Of a stretch of 26,937 nucleotides of DNA, positions 1-7,719 are shown one piece after another (the first letter of the stretch is position 1; each line of letters starts with the position of its first letter). The notes beneath the pieces were generated by a model. That model saw nothing but the letters and a program-made list of their open reading frames with translations. It made no database searches and had not been told where the DNA came from. The position numbers and the translations under genes are program-made. The DNA lies in NCBI GenBank assembly GCA_902475375.1, contig CABRZC010000014.1:1-26937 (forward strand), given 5' to 3'. This stretch comes from an uncultured Collinsella sp. GTDB lineage: Bacteria; Actinomycetota; Coriobacteriia; Coriobacteriales; Coriobacteriaceae.

Positions 1-1
1 G

Positions 2-73
2 TTTACGGCCGTTTTCCCGGATGAATTGAGGATACCCGATGAAGCACTTGCACGGGCGCAAGTCCTATCCTAG
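2..73 (+). CDS. possible C-terminal end of a gene entering from the left edge
   Basis: Reading from base 2 gives 23 sense codons ending at TAG 71-73. The peptide ends in ...RIPDEALARAQVLS and has a composition like a normal protein C-terminus. It would converge on the minus-strand gene that ends at 165, with the hairpin at 92-121 between them, which is a sensible layout. The piece is too short to identify, and chance openness in GC-rich DNA cannot be excluded. Confidence 0.3.
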   Translation, partial: FTAVFPDELRIPDEALARAQVLS

Positions 74-91
74 TGGTTTCGGTAACAAAAT

Positions 92-121
92 GCCCGCTAG
101 AACGTTGTCGTTCTAGCGGGC
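92..121 (-). terminator. intrinsic terminator between convergent genes
   Basis: A perfect 13-bp inverted repeat (GCCCGCTAGAACG at 92-104, its complement at 109-121) encloses a 4-base loop. On the minus strand the stem is followed by ATTTTGTTACC, a modest U-tract, so it fits best as the terminator of the SurA-like gene ending at 165. It could also act on plus-strand transcription, although only two T follow there. Confidence 0.7.
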
Positions 122-164
122 TTAATCAGGTAGATCGGTTAGCGCGCAGTAGTGCAGACAGATC

Positions 165-1250
165 TTACGCAAACAGGCCGTAGATGCTGATGTTGGCCTT
201 GGCGTAGAGGCCGTTAGCATACTCGGTCCACTTGGAGCTGGCACTCGAAGCCTGCGAGGAATACTGCTGGTAGGCGGTGTAATAGGCGGTCATGGCCTGC
301 TTGTAGGTGGCGCTATCGGCCGTAAAGGCATCGTCGGCGAAGGCCTTAGCGTAGGTGCTGTCGGCGTCCTTCCAGGTGCCCTTCGAGCTATCCCACTCGT
401 CGCCGGCAAGTTTGATGATGTAGTCGGCGTAGTCCTTGCTCGCAGTCTCCTCGTTGCCGTCAGAAGGCTCGGTCGGAGCGGTCGGCATGCTCGCGGAAGC
501 ATCGCCCACCTTCTTCTTGTAGAGCTTCTGCAGCGTCGCGGACTGACGGACGATCTGCTTGGCCTGATCCTTGGACACGCCGTACTGTTTTGCCATGGTC
601 TTGTAGTCGGAGGTGCCGATGGAATCCTCGGCGTACTTCTTCATCTCCTTAGAAGAGACGGTAATGCCCTCGTCCTCGGCAGCATCGAGCAGAATCTTGT
701 TGCGCACGTAGGACAGGATGACATCGGCAGAAGGAGCGGTGTAGTTGCCATCGCTATCCTTGACGGTATCGAGGCTGTACTGGCTCTCGATGGCCTCGCG
801 CGCGGTGATGTCGCTCTTCTTGCCGTTATAACTATAGCTTGCCACGGTCGAATCGAGCTGGTCCTCGGTCAGGGTCGACGAACCGACACCCTTGCCGCCA
901 AAGCCGCCATTGCCAATAAAGAAGCCGACCACCGCAGCGATCACGATAGCGACCACAAAGGCGGCAATCATCGTCTTCTTGTGCTTGGATGCATGGTCGT
1001 CCGCGTCGGAGTCGTCGTCCTCGTCCTGTTCCTCGGGCATGAGGTTCTCGTCGGCGGCGTCCGCGGCGATCTTTGCCTCCAGGCGAGCGTCCTCTTCCTC
1101 GGCGGTCGTGCCGGCAGCAATGTGCTCGGCAGACGTACCGGCGACCAGGTCGATCTTCTCGTCCTCGTCACCATTGGGGCCTTCGCCGCGCTCGATGATC
1201 TGGATGCCGTCGATCTCGTCCTTCTCGTCCTTCTTTTGAATCAGACCCAT
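165..1250 (-). CDS. membrane-anchored SurA-N-like chaperone/foldase-type protein
   Basis: 361 residues. Residues 1-90 are very acidic (runs of D/E near 73-85) and probably cytoplasmic. A basic HKHKK-type stop at 89-92 precedes one membrane helix at about 94-113. The exterior part begins with a small Ser/Gly linker. Residues about 130-250 have the alternating helices typical of the SurA N-terminal chaperone fold (AREAIESQY..., ILSYVRNKILLDAAEDEGI, KQYGVSKDQAKQIVRQ). I see no rotamase (parvulin) domain. The C-terminus is rich in Tyr, Ala and Ser. A role in folding or holding secreted proteins at the outer membrane face is an inference from the fold. The ribosome site is weak (AAGAAG). The icd hairpin ends only 39 bases upstream, leaving little room for a separate promoter, so readthrough from icd is possible. 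Confidence 0.6.
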   Translation of the reverse strand: MGLIQKKDEKDEIDGIQIIERGEGPNGDEDEKIDLVAGTSAEHIAAGTTAEEEDARLEAKIAADAADENLMPEEQDEDDDSDADDHASKHKKTMIAAFVVAIVIAAVVGFFIGNGGFGGKGVGSSTLTEDQLDSTVASYSYNGKKSDITAREAIESQYSLDTVKDSDGNYTAPSADVILSYVRNKILLDAAEDEGITVSSKEMKKYAEDSIGTSDYKTMAKQYGVSKDQAKQIVRQSATLQKLYKKKVGDASASMPTAPTEPSDGNEETASKDYADYIIKLAGDEWDSSKGTWKDADSTYAKAFADDAFTADSATYKQAMTAYYTAYQQYSSQASSASSKWTEYANGLYAKANISIYGLFA

Positions 1251-1288
1251 ATCAGTTACTTCTTGTTAGGAAACATAGTCTTCAATAG

Positions 1289-1317
1289 AATACGCCCGAC
1301 GAGGCGCCGGGCGTATT
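1289..1317 (-). terminator. hairpin after icd, probable weak or leaky terminator
   Basis: A perfect 10-bp inverted repeat, AATACGCCCG (1289-1298) with its complement at 1308-1317, has a 9-base loop. On the minus strand it is followed by CTATTGAAG, which is not a strong U-tract. It separates icd from the SurA-like gene but may permit readthrough. Confidence 0.5.
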
Positions 1318-1376
1318 GATTCTTAGGTTATACGCAAACACTTAAGTACTATTTAGGCGTTTGCAGCCTGCATGCC

Positions 1377-2462
1377 TTAAGCTAGGTGCGCGATAACGGC
1401 ATCGGCAAAGGCCTGCGTGCCCACAGCGCCCTCAACGGAGCCGGTCTGGGCACGACGCACGTCACCGGTAACCTGCTCGCCCTCGTCGAGCGTGGCAGAT
1501 ACGGCGGCACGAATGCGATTGGCAGCATCGTTCTCGCCCAAGTGGTCGAGCATCATCGCAGCAGAAAGGATCTCGGCCGTGGGGTTGGCGATATCCTGGC
1601 CCGCGATATCGGGCGCGGAGCCGTGCGTTGCCTCGAAGATGGCGCAGTCGGCACCGATGTTGGAGCCGGGGGCCATGCCCAGACCACCCACCAGGCCGGC
1701 GCACAGGTCGCTCACGATGTCGCCGTACAGGTTGGGCAGCACCAGAACATCGAAGTCGTTGGGGTTCTGGACCAGGCCCATGCAGGTGGCGTCGACGATC
1801 TTGTCGTTGAACTCGATATCGGGATAGCCCGCGGCCACCTCGCGCGCAACGCGCAGGAACAGGCCGTCGGTCGCCTTCATGATATTGGCCTTGTGCACGG
1901 CCGTCACCTTTTTGCGGCCGCAGCGGCGGGCATACTCAAAGGCGTACTCCACAATACGGCGGCTCTTGGCGATAGAGATGGGCTTGATCGAGATGGCGGA
2001 ATCGGCGGCGAATGTCTTTTGGCCCAAACGCTCGACAAGCTGCGAGAGCTCCTCGACCTCGGCTGCGCCCTCGTCGAACTCGATGCCGGCATAGAGGTCC
2101 TCGGTGTTCTCGCGCACGATGACCAGGTCGACGTCGCGGAAACGCGAGCCGTCGCCCGGCTGCGACAGACAGGGACGCACGCAGGCATACAGGTCAAAGT
2201 GCTTGCGCAGGGCCACGTTAACGCTGCGGAAACCCGTGCCGACCGGCGTGGTGATGGGGCCCTTGATGGCAACCTTAGTCTCGGCGACCGCGTCGAGCAC
2301 GTGCTGGGGCAGCGGCGTGCCAAACTCGTCCATGACGCCGGCGCCGGCCTCCTGGACGTTCCAATTGATCTGGACACCGGTGGCCTCGACCACGCGGCGC
2401 ATGGCCTGCGTAATCTCGGGACCGATGCCGTCACCGGGAATCAGGACTACATCGTGCGCCAT
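1377..2462 (-). CDS. icd: isocitrate dehydrogenase, probably NAD-dependent (IDH/IPMDH family)
   Basis: 361 residues, typical of the short NAD-type enzymes. It oxidatively decarboxylates isocitrate to 2-oxoglutarate in the cytoplasm, in many anaerobes mainly for glutamate synthesis. Visible motifs: the N-terminal IPGDGIGPEI (8-17); substrate loop SVNVALR (80-86), whose S-x-N-x-x-L-R pattern marks isocitrate rather than isopropylmalate use; DLYACVRP (90-97); metal-binding aspartates in VDATCMG (D224) and NLYGDIVSD (D248, D252); and the nucleotide loop ATHGSAPDIAGQDIANP (278-294). The cofactor call is from length and loop, not tested. GAGGAG inside the end of the upstream HEAT gene serves as ribosome site. 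The intergenic gap is 6 bases, so it is last in a run starting at 4693. Homoisocitrate dehydrogenase is the main alternative. Confidence 0.88.
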   Translation of the reverse strand: MAHDVVLIPGDGIGPEITQAMRRVVEATGVQINWNVQEAGAGVMDEFGTPLPQHVLDAVAETKVAIKGPITTPVGTGFRSVNVALRKHFDLYACVRPCLSQPGDGSRFRDVDLVIVRENTEDLYAGIEFDEGAAEVEELSQLVERLGQKTFAADSAISIKPISIAKSRRIVEYAFEYARRCGRKKVTAVHKANIMKATDGLFLRVAREVAAGYPDIEFNDKIVDATCMGLVQNPNDFDVLVLPNLYGDIVSDLCAGLVGGLGMAPGSNIGADCAIFEATHGSAPDIAGQDIANPTAEILSAAMMLDHLGENDAANRIRAAVSATLDEGEQVTGDVRRAQTGSVEGAVGTQAFADAVIAHLA

Positions 2463-2468
2463 AATCTG

Positions 2469-3167
2469 TTACTCCTCGTCTTCGGCGTCGTCAGATTTTT
2501 TAACGCTAGCACGCTTCTTCTTTTTGGAGAGATCCAGGCCAAAACGTTTAACAAGCATTTCGCAAATCTCGCTCGAACGGGCCTTGAGATAGCTGCCCTT
2601 ACCGTTCTCGGCATCGAACTTAAGGCGCAGCGCGAGCTTCTCGGCAACCTCGGCGTCGATCTCGCCCTGGCAAAACTCGTACAGGCAACCGAGCATGTCG
2701 CGATACTCGAGGTCGCCGTGGTAGCACTGGATGGCCTCGTCCAGGATGGGCCAAGCCTCGCGCGAACGCTCGACGCTCGTGGCACCCCACACGCACAGCA
2801 GGCGGAAGGCGGCATAGCGCAGCGTGGAGGAGATCTCGTCGAACAGTGCGGTCTCGGCGCCCTCAAAGGCATCGCCCAGCTGCTCGGGGCAGGTGGTAGC
2901 GAGCGCCGTCAGGGCATCGAGGGCCTCCCAGCGGGTCTGCGCCTCGGGGCGGTCGAGCGCCTCGATCAGCGCAGGCACGCAGGGCACGACGCGCTGCGGG
3001 TCACGCTCGGCCAGCAGATGCAGCACGCGGGCGGCAAACTGGCGGATGCGGCGCGTGGGGCAGCCGAGCTCCTTGACCAGACGGTCGACGGCGTTCTCGT
3101 TCTCCTCTGCCAGCTGAAGCTGTGCCAGCTCCTCGTCGGTGAGCTGTTCGTCTTTGTTTTCTGCCAT
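2469..3167 (-). CDS. HEAT-like helical-repeat protein of unknown function
   Basis: 232 residues, predicted soluble. Residues 25-200 form paired amphipathic helices of HEAT/armadillo type, for example RIRQFAARVLHLLAER, VVPCVPALIEALDRPEAQTRWEALDALTALA and STLRYAAFRLLCVWGA. Such folds are protein-interaction scaffolds. Both ends are charged and probably disordered: acidic at the N-terminus, KKKKRASVKK then DDAEDEE at the C-terminus. No catalytic residues are evident. It lies 6 bases before icd and 12 bases after a small membrane protein, so it is co-transcribed with them. Any regulation of icd by it is speculation. The start ATG has AGAGGTAAC-type upstream sequence, a modest ribosome site. Confidence 0.65.
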   Translation of the reverse strand: MAENKDEQLTDEELAQLQLAEENENAVDRLVKELGCPTRRIRQFAARVLHLLAERDPQRVVPCVPALIEALDRPEAQTRWEALDALTALATTCPEQLGDAFEGAETALFDEISSTLRYAAFRLLCVWGATSVERSREAWPILDEAIQCYHGDLEYRDMLGCLYEFCQGEIDAEVAEKLALRLKFDAENGKGSYLKARSSEICEMLVKRFGLDLSKKKKRASVKKSDDAEDEE

Positions 3168-3179
3168 AGTTACCTCTTC

Positions 3180-3608
3180 TTATTTCTTAGCGTGCTTGCC
3201 AGCACCCTTGCTGTCATCGGTGACCGAGATGAGCTGTCGGTCGGCTGCGCCATTGCGACGCGCACGGCGGCGTTCCTCGGCGTCGCCCGCGTCGGCGGCG
3301 GCGCGGTGAGCCTTGTTGACGTTAAAGACCTCGTCGTGCTTGCGCCACGGACCGACGGACTCGCCAAAGCTCATCTTAAGGCCGGCGATAAAGCCGCCGA
3401 GCCAGCCGATCGGCGCAAACTGCACCAGCGGGAACAGTGAGAACACCCAGGTCAGCAGGACGACTGCCGCCGCGCCTGCAAAGTTGGCAATCCAGTAGTC
3501 GCGCTTGGTGATCACGCGCTTTTCGCAGGCCCACTGGCCGCACAAAAAGCCAATGTAGATCGCAAAGAGAAAGAGCACCAGCGCGAGCACCACGAACGTC
3601 CAGCTCAT
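3180..3608 (-). CDS. small integral membrane protein, function unknown
   Basis: 142 residues. The chosen ATG at 3608 follows GAGGAG, which overlaps the stop of the upstream dehydrogenase gene; an in-frame codon 36 bases further upstream would overlap that gene and lacks a ribosome site. Hydrophobic segments lie at about 4-25 (WTFVVLALVLFLFAIYIGFL), 41-62 (ANFAGAAAVVLLTWVFSLF) and a shorter one at about 68-79. The last 60 residues are hydrophilic and basic, with an ERRRARR stretch and a lysine-rich end, so the C-terminus should sit in the cytoplasm if the positive-inside rule holds. No family recognised. Confidence 0.6.
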   Translation of the reverse strand: MSWTFVVLALVLFLFAIYIGFLCGQWACEKRVITKRDYWIANFAGAAAVVLLTWVFSLFPLVQFAPIGWLGGFIAGLKMSFGESVGPWRKHDEVFNVNKAHRAAADAGDAEERRRARRNGAADRQLISVTDDSKGAGKHAKK

Positions 3609-3613
3609 GGGCG

Positions 3614-4693
3614 CTACTCCTCGTGATGATGGCCGCAGCAGCACTCGTGGCCGTCGTCATGGCCGTGGCCGCCGCAGCACTCGTGGTCCTCGCCGTGATG
3701 GTGACCGCAACCGCACTCGTGGTCGTCGCCATGCTCGCCGCAACCGCAGCCGTCCTCGTGGGCACCGTGCTCCTCGGGACGATACTGCGACCAGTCCAGA
3801 CCGGCGGCGATGGCATCGGCCTCCTCCTTGTAGAGGACCGTGATGGCCTGGGTGCCCAGCTTGGCGCCACCGATGGCGTCGAGCATGTCGTAGAGCGTAA
3901 AGGCCACGTCGGCGCCGGGCAGCGCGAGCTCGCGGTCATCGGCGTAGGCGAGCGCCAGACGCAGATCCTTAATGAAGTGCTCGACCATAAAGCCGGGCTT
4001 GTAGTCGCCGTCGAGCGCCTTGGGGGCTAAGCTCTCCATAGCGCCGGACTTGCCGGTGCCGCCCAGGATCATCTGGCGGGTCTTCTCCAGGTCAAGGCCG
4101 CTCAGCTCGGCAAATGCCATGGCGTCGGCCATGCCGACCATGCAGGCGCCCAGCGACACCTGGTTGGCGAGCTTGGCAGCCTGGCCCTTGCCGGCGCCAT
4201 CGAAGCAGCAGATGTTGGCCGCAAAGGTGGCAAGGATATCGCGGACCGGCGCGATGTCGTTCTCGGTGGCGCCCACGATAGCCGTGAGCGTGCCGGCGAT
4301 GGCGCCCGACTCGCCGCCGGTGACGGGGCAGTCAAACGCCATGCGACCGGAGACTTGAGCGGCCTCGGCAATGTCACGGGCGAGCTCGGGCGAGCTCGTG
4401 GTGAGGTCGATCAAGACCGCGCCCGGCTTGGTGCACGCGAGCAGGCCGTCGCCCGCCAGGTAGAGCTCCTCGACCTCGGAGGGATAGCCCACCATGGTAA
4501 AGACGACATCGGCGTTCGCCGCGGCATCGGCCGGCGTATCGGCCCAGACGGCGCCGCGCTCAACGAGCGCTGCGGCCTTGGACTTGGTGCGGTTGTTGAC
4601 CGTGACGGGATAGCCGGCGTCCAGAATGTGGCCGGCAATGGGGGCACCCATAATTCCGGTGCCGATAAATGCGACAGAGAGCTTGTTTGCCAT
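3614..4693 (-). CDS. 3-hydroxyisobutyrate/tartronate-semialdehyde-reductase-type dehydrogenase with His/Cys-rich C-terminal tail
   Basis: 359 residues. Residues 1-300 are a complete beta-hydroxyacid dehydrogenase: dinucleotide motif GTGIMG (11-16), NNRTKSK (33-39), whose Arg after the second strand suggests NADPH, substrate motif DCPVTGGESGA (121-131), and GKGQAAKLANQ with catalytic Lys174. It probably reduces a small semialdehyde or related 2-oxo acid reversibly. The family is normally about 290-300 residues. Here residues 309-359 add a tail with 14 His and 9 Cys in repeats such as HECGCGHHHG and HECCCGHHH, plus many D/E, resembling metal-storage tails of SlyD or the HypB N-terminus. The start at 4693 has AGGAAAGG before it. 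It is the first gene of the run ending with icd. Metal binding by the tail is inferred from composition. Confidence 0.85.
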   Translation of the reverse strand: MANKLSVAFIGTGIMGAPIAGHILDAGYPVTVNNRTKSKAAALVERGAVWADTPADAAANADVVFTMVGYPSEVEELYLAGDGLLACTKPGAVLIDLTTSSPELARDIAEAAQVSGRMAFDCPVTGGESGAIAGTLTAIVGATENDIAPVRDILATFAANICCFDGAGKGQAAKLANQVSLGACMVGMADAMAFAELSGLDLEKTRQMILGGTGKSGAMESLAPKALDGDYKPGFMVEHFIKDLRLALAYADDRELALPGADVAFTLYDMLDAIGGAKLGTQAITVLYKEEADAIAAGLDWSQYRPEEHGAHEDGCGCGEHGDDHECGCGHHHGEDHECCGGHGHDDGHECCCGHHHEE

Positions 4694-4718
4694 GAAACCT
4701 TTCCTTTTGGGTTGGGTG

Positions 4719-4747
4719 TTATTACCAGGTTGAATACTCGGTGCCAG
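4719..4747 (-). promoter_or_regulatory. candidate promoter of the dehydrogenase-icd operon
   Basis: On the minus strand CTGGCA (4747-4742) and TAATAA (4724-4719) are separated by 17 bases, with TG one base before the -10, giving an extended -10 form. It lies 26 bases before the start codon at 4693, after the end of degV. Confidence 0.4.
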
Positions 4748-4791
4748 CGTTTGGGCTGTGAGTCGAGGGCGATTACGGACGCATCGCTTGC

Positions 4792-5745
4792 CTACTGGCC
4801 GCGCACACGGCGGGCGATGCGGTCGGAAAGCGACGCCTTGTCGGCGCGGTTCTTGCCCCAAAACGCGCAGGCCACCATGCCGGGACCCACATGCGAGCCG
4901 ATGGTAGGACCCACGGAGCTGCGAACGATCGTGACGTCGGCGCAGCCCTCCTCCTTGCGGATGGCGGCTTCGAGCCAGTCGCCGTCCTTCTCGGCATCGG
5001 CCGTCATGATGGCGATGGGCATGGTGCGATCGGGCACGTAGTTCTCGCGGAACGACTTGAGGATGGACTTGAGTGCCTTCTTGCGGCCGCGGTTGACGCC
5101 GATCAGCGACAGCGAGCCGGCCAGGTCGTAGGAAAGCTCGGGCTTGACGTCGAGCTTTGCCGTGAGCTGTGCCGCCGCGGGCGGAATGCGACCGCCGGCA
5201 GCCAGTGCGTCGAAGCTCTCGAGCGTAAAGTAGCCGTGCACGTAGGTCTTTGCCTCGTTTGCCCAATCGACCAGCTGCTTGGCGGTCAGTCCCGCCGAAC
5301 GCTGGCGCACGGCCTCGAGCGCCAAGAGCGCGCCGGTCGCACAGGGCAGAGCGTTGTCGACCACGTAGAGCTCAAAGTTGGGATACTCGGCGCGCACGGC
5401 ATCTGCCGCCTGGCACGCGGAGTTGCAGCTCGACGACAGCGCCGAGGTAAAGCACAGGTAGACCGTGGGCGTACCCTCTTTGGCGCACTCGGTAAAGAAC
5501 TCGATATAGCGACCGAGCGACACAGCCGAGGTGGACACGCGGGCGCCGGCGCGCATGCGGTCGTAGAACTCCTTAGGGCTCATGCTCGACCAGATGTCGT
5601 CCGTGCGCTCCTCGCCATCGATAATGAAGGGGAAACCCAGGATATCGACATCGAGGTTCGCGGCGACCTCGGGGCTAAAGTCGCAGCAGGTATCGACGAC
5701 GATGCGGCAACGGTCCGAATGACCGGCGGATGCGGCCTTGTCCAT
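4792..5745 (-). CDS. DegV-family fatty-acid-binding protein
   Basis: 317 residues, normal for DegV/FakB proteins, which hold a fatty acid and can present it to a FakA-type kinase. Features: IVVDTCCDFSPEVA near the N-terminus (usual form is D-S-x-x-D; here Asp-Thr-Cys-Cys-Asp), VSTSAVSLGRYIEFF (the P-T-S-x-P region with Ala and Val in place of prolines), CFTSALSSSCNSACQAA for the S-G-T-Y-x-S-A region, VDNALPCATGALLALEA, LESFDALAAGGRIPP, and the late GPTIGSHVGPGMVACAF motif. TTG at 5748 and ATG at 5745 are adjacent; ATG is chosen because it sits 8 bases after AAGGAG. No kinase partner gene is in the window. The hpf terminator lies directly before its ribosome site. Confidence 0.8.
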   Translation of the reverse strand: MDKAASAGHSDRCRIVVDTCCDFSPEVAANLDVDILGFPFIIDGEERTDDIWSSMSPKEFYDRMRAGARVSTSAVSLGRYIEFFTECAKEGTPTVYLCFTSALSSSCNSACQAADAVRAEYPNFELYVVDNALPCATGALLALEAVRQRSAGLTAKQLVDWANEAKTYVHGYFTLESFDALAAGGRIPPAAAQLTAKLDVKPELSYDLAGSLSLIGVNRGRKKALKSILKSFRENYVPDRTMPIAIMTADAEKDGDWLEAAIRKEEGCADVTIVRSSVGPTIGSHVGPGMVACAFWGKNRADKASLSDRIARRVRGQ

Positions 5746-5763
5746 CAAAGCGACTCCTTACGT

Positions 5764-5795
5764 AAAAAGGCGGCCACCCGCATGGGATGGCCGCC
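5764..5795 (-). terminator. intrinsic terminator between hpf and degV
   Basis: The 8-bp stem GGCGGCCA (5769-5776) with its complement at 5788-5795 can be lengthened inside by three more pairs. On the minus strand it is followed by TTTTT (5768-5764). Only four bases separate this U-tract from the AAGGAG ribosome site of degV. Confidence 0.8.
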
Positions 5796-5798
5796 AAC

Positions 5799-5820
5799 CG
5801 TTAACTCATGCAAGTTAACG
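5799..5820. repeat. short palindrome in the hpf 3' end
   Basis: CGTTAAC (5799-5805) and GTTAACG (5814-5820) are inverted around an 8-base spacer. It lies just after the hpf stop codon and before the terminator. It could add to the 3' structure or be a protein site; nothing decides this. Confidence 0.35.
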
Positions 5821-5824
5821 TATT

Positions 5825-6409
5825 TTACTCGTCAAGTGTTTCGATGCGGGGCTTGATGATGCCATATCCACCATTCTTACGGTGATACACCACATTGATG
5901 AGGCCAGTCGTCGCGTTCTCGAACACGTAGAAGTCGTGACCGAGCAGATCGGTCTGCACCAGCGCCTGCTCCTCAGTCATCGGGGTGACATCGATGACCT
6001 TCTCGCGGACGAGCAGGTCGTCCTCCTCCTCGGGCAGCAGCAGGTCGGCCAGATCCTCGACGCGCTCGACCGGCGCGACATCCGCGGCGCTGGCACCGCC
6101 CTGGCGGTTGTCCACGACCTTGGTCTTGAACTTGCGCAGCTGACGAGTGACCTTATCGGCGGAGAGGTCGATGGCGGCATACATATCTGCGCCGTGCTCG
6201 GCAACGCGAATCACAGATCCGCGGGCACGAACCGTGACCTCGACGATTGCCGGGTTGGGGTTCGAGGGGTTCTTCTCATAACGAAGCACGACGTCGACTG
6301 TCATAGGCTCGATGTCGAAAACCTTGAGCGCCTCGCCGATCTTCTCATCCACATGCGCACGCAGAGCATCGGTTACCGTCGTCTTGCGTCCAGAAACCTT
6401 GATATCCAT
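5825..6409 (-). CDS. hpf: ribosome hibernation promoting factor, long form
   Basis: 194 residues. The N-terminal S30AE/YfiA domain (about 1-110) begins MDIKVSGRKTTVTDALRAHV and contains the beta-alpha-beta-beta-beta-alpha pattern that occupies the decoding region of the 30S subunit. A linker rich in Asp/Glu follows. The C-terminal dimerisation domain (about 135-190; KVIDVTPMTEEQALVQTDLLGHDFYVFENA, then YHRKNGGYGIIKPRI) is what makes 100S ribosome dimers in long-form HPF. The start at 6409 is chosen because the family begins there and GGAG lies upstream; a codon 60 bases further up adds residues foreign to the family. It sits upstream of degV on the same strand, with a terminator between. Confidence 0.92.
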   Translation of the reverse strand: MDIKVSGRKTTVTDALRAHVDEKIGEALKVFDIEPMTVDVVLRYEKNPSNPNPAIVEVTVRARGSVIRVAEHGADMYAAIDLSADKVTRQLRKFKTKVVDNRQGGASAADVAPVERVEDLADLLLPEEEDDLLVREKVIDVTPMTEEQALVQTDLLGHDFYVFENATTGLINVVYHRKNGGYGIIKPRIETLDE

Positions 6410-6726
6410 ACGTGGCTCCAATCTGCCTCGGGGACTTACTGTACTGGCTATGTACCCATTGCCGTGCATTTAATCACGCGAATTCCCAAAGACCCGAATA
6501 ACGACTGCTTGATACCGCATACCGAAGTCTCGCACTTTTCCGTGGCAAAGTGCGCTATAGGAAGGCGTCGACGGAGTTAATTTTTCTCCTGGAAATTAGC
6601 TTTGACCTGCTAGTTTTACCAAAATAGAAAAGCCGGGCTCCCCTATTTGGGAGACCCGGCCATGCGTGTTGAAACCGTGAAGAAGCACCTTGTTCGGTGT
6701 ATGGCAGACGCCACCCCTACCAATAA
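6410..6726. other. intergenic region upstream of hpf
   Basis: No gene is supported here. It holds the lipoprotein terminator (6632-6660), a perfect 8-bp hairpin CGCACTTT/AAAGTGCG (6531-6538 with 6547-6554, loop 8), and near it a weak minus-strand promoter-like pair TTAACT (6580-6575) and TATAGC (6559-6554) with only 15 bases between. If used, transcription would begin in that hairpin and give hpf a leader of about 140 bases. Confidence 0.4.
6632..6660 (-). terminator. intrinsic terminator of the solute-binding lipoprotein gene
   Basis: GCCGGGCTCCC (6632-6642) pairs with GGGAGACCCGGC (6649-6660) with a single bulged A. The minus-strand continuation is TTTTCTATTTTGG, a good U-tract. Confidence 0.8.
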
Positions 6727-7719
6727 CTAGCTATTGAGCTTGTTGATGTCATCGTCGGTGATGGCGCCCTCCTGGCTAGACGACGGACTGTCGCCGTTGT
6801 TATCAGAGGCGTCGCCATCGGAAGACTCGGTCTCGTTGGACGTGGAGTCGGATGCCTGCACATTGGCCCCCGAAACAGTCTTGGCGGTAAGGTCATAGGG
6901 CATTTGGCCATACCAGACGCAGTGGACCGCCTCGAGCGTGCCGTCGACCGTGATACCGTCGAGGGCATCACTCACGGCACGGCACAGTTCATCGTTAGAG
7001 CTAAGGCCTGCGACGCCAAGCGTGGAGGGCGCCTCGAGCGTGCCGACATAGGAGATCTGGCTCATCAGGCGCGCGAGGTAACCACCGGCCGTGGAATCAC
7101 AGATCACGTAATCGACCTCGCCCGACTCGAGCGCCTCGAAGCACTCGTTGATGTTGGAGAAGGTCTTTTGGTTGGCCGTGATGCTCTGCTTGGCAAGCGC
7201 TTCCTGCGAGGCCGAGGAAGTCTGAACGCCCAAGGTAGCAGTGTTGAGTGCGTCGGTTGAGACACTCGGGGACTCTCCATCGCTGGTCTTGCCGAACACG
7301 GCGGCAGCATCGTACAGACAGGTGCCAAGCGAGCTGATGTCGCCGCCCGCAGACTTGATGTCGCCAATAAAGATGTCGGCCTTTTTATCGCTGAGCGCGG
7401 AATCGGCCGAGGACGCATCGACAAAGGCGACCTTGAGACCCATGCGGCATGCGAGGGCACGAGCGGCATCGACCGCATAGCCCGTGAGGTTTCCGTCGGC
7501 ATCCTGCATGGCTTGCGGGGCATCGGAAGTATCGAGGGCGACCGTCAGGGTTCCCGGCGTGACCAGGGCATTGTCCGATACCGTGGGGGTAACGGTCTCG
7601 CGCTCGATCTGGTCGATCGTGGGCGTCGTGAACGTGGACAGTGGATTGAACGCGCATCCGCTCAGGCCCAAAACGGCAATGACCGCCGCGGTCCCAGCAC
7701 CCAACCGAGCCGCATGCAT
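6727..7719 (-). CDS. lipoprotein of the amino-acid-type periplasmic solute-binding family (SBP_bac_3-like)
   Basis: 330 residues from the ATG at 7719, which sits 7 bases after GAGGGG. A lipoprotein signal peptide follows: hydrophobic core then lipobox LSGC with Cys22. Residues about 55-280 show the family pattern: GTLTVALDTSDAPQAMQDADGNLTGYAVDAARAL, then KADIFIGDI, LGVQTSSASQEAL, the ALESGEVDYVICDS hinge region and a final domain closing near WYGQMPY. It would capture a small ligand, perhaps an amino acid, at the cell surface. No ABC permease or ATPase lies beside it, so it is an orphan. The last 45 residues are rich in Ser, Asp and Glu and likely disordered. The reading frame stays open far upstream of this start. 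Confidence 0.75.
   Translation of the reverse strand: MHAARLGAGTAAVIAVLGLSGCAFNPLSTFTTPTIDQIERETVTPTVSDNALVTPGTLTVALDTSDAPQAMQDADGNLTGYAVDAARALACRMGLKVAFVDASSADSALSDKKADIFIGDIKSAGGDISSLGTCLYDAAAVFGKTSDGESPSVSTDALNTATLGVQTSSASQEALAKQSITANQKTFSNINECFEALESGEVDYVICDSTAGGYLARLMSQISYVGTLEAPSTLGVAGLSSNDELCRAVSDALDGITVDGTLEAVHCVWYGQMPYDLTAKTVSGANVQASDSTSNETESSDGDASDNNGDSPSSSQEGAITDDDINKLNS

Noticed and set aside
1386..3440. 684-codon open frame on plus across icd and the HEAT gene
   Set aside because: It mirrors the codon periodicity of two clear minus-strand genes, has no ribosome site and matches no family; GC-rich DNA gives long antisense frames.
3617..3769. His/Cys tail as a frameshifted or misassembled end
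   Set aside because: The tail is in frame, ends at a stop that overlaps the next gene's ribosome site, and has ordered repeats of metal-binding residues with normal codon use.
4694..5266. 190-residue N-terminal extension of the dehydrogenase
   Set aside because: The frame is open but overlaps degV, lacks family similarity, and a good ribosome site exists at the canonical start 4693.
6661..6726. Possible tRNA-like or small RNA sequence after the lipoprotein terminator
   Set aside because: No cloverleaf, T-loop or CCA end could be formed; only a short CACC/GGTG hairpin is present.
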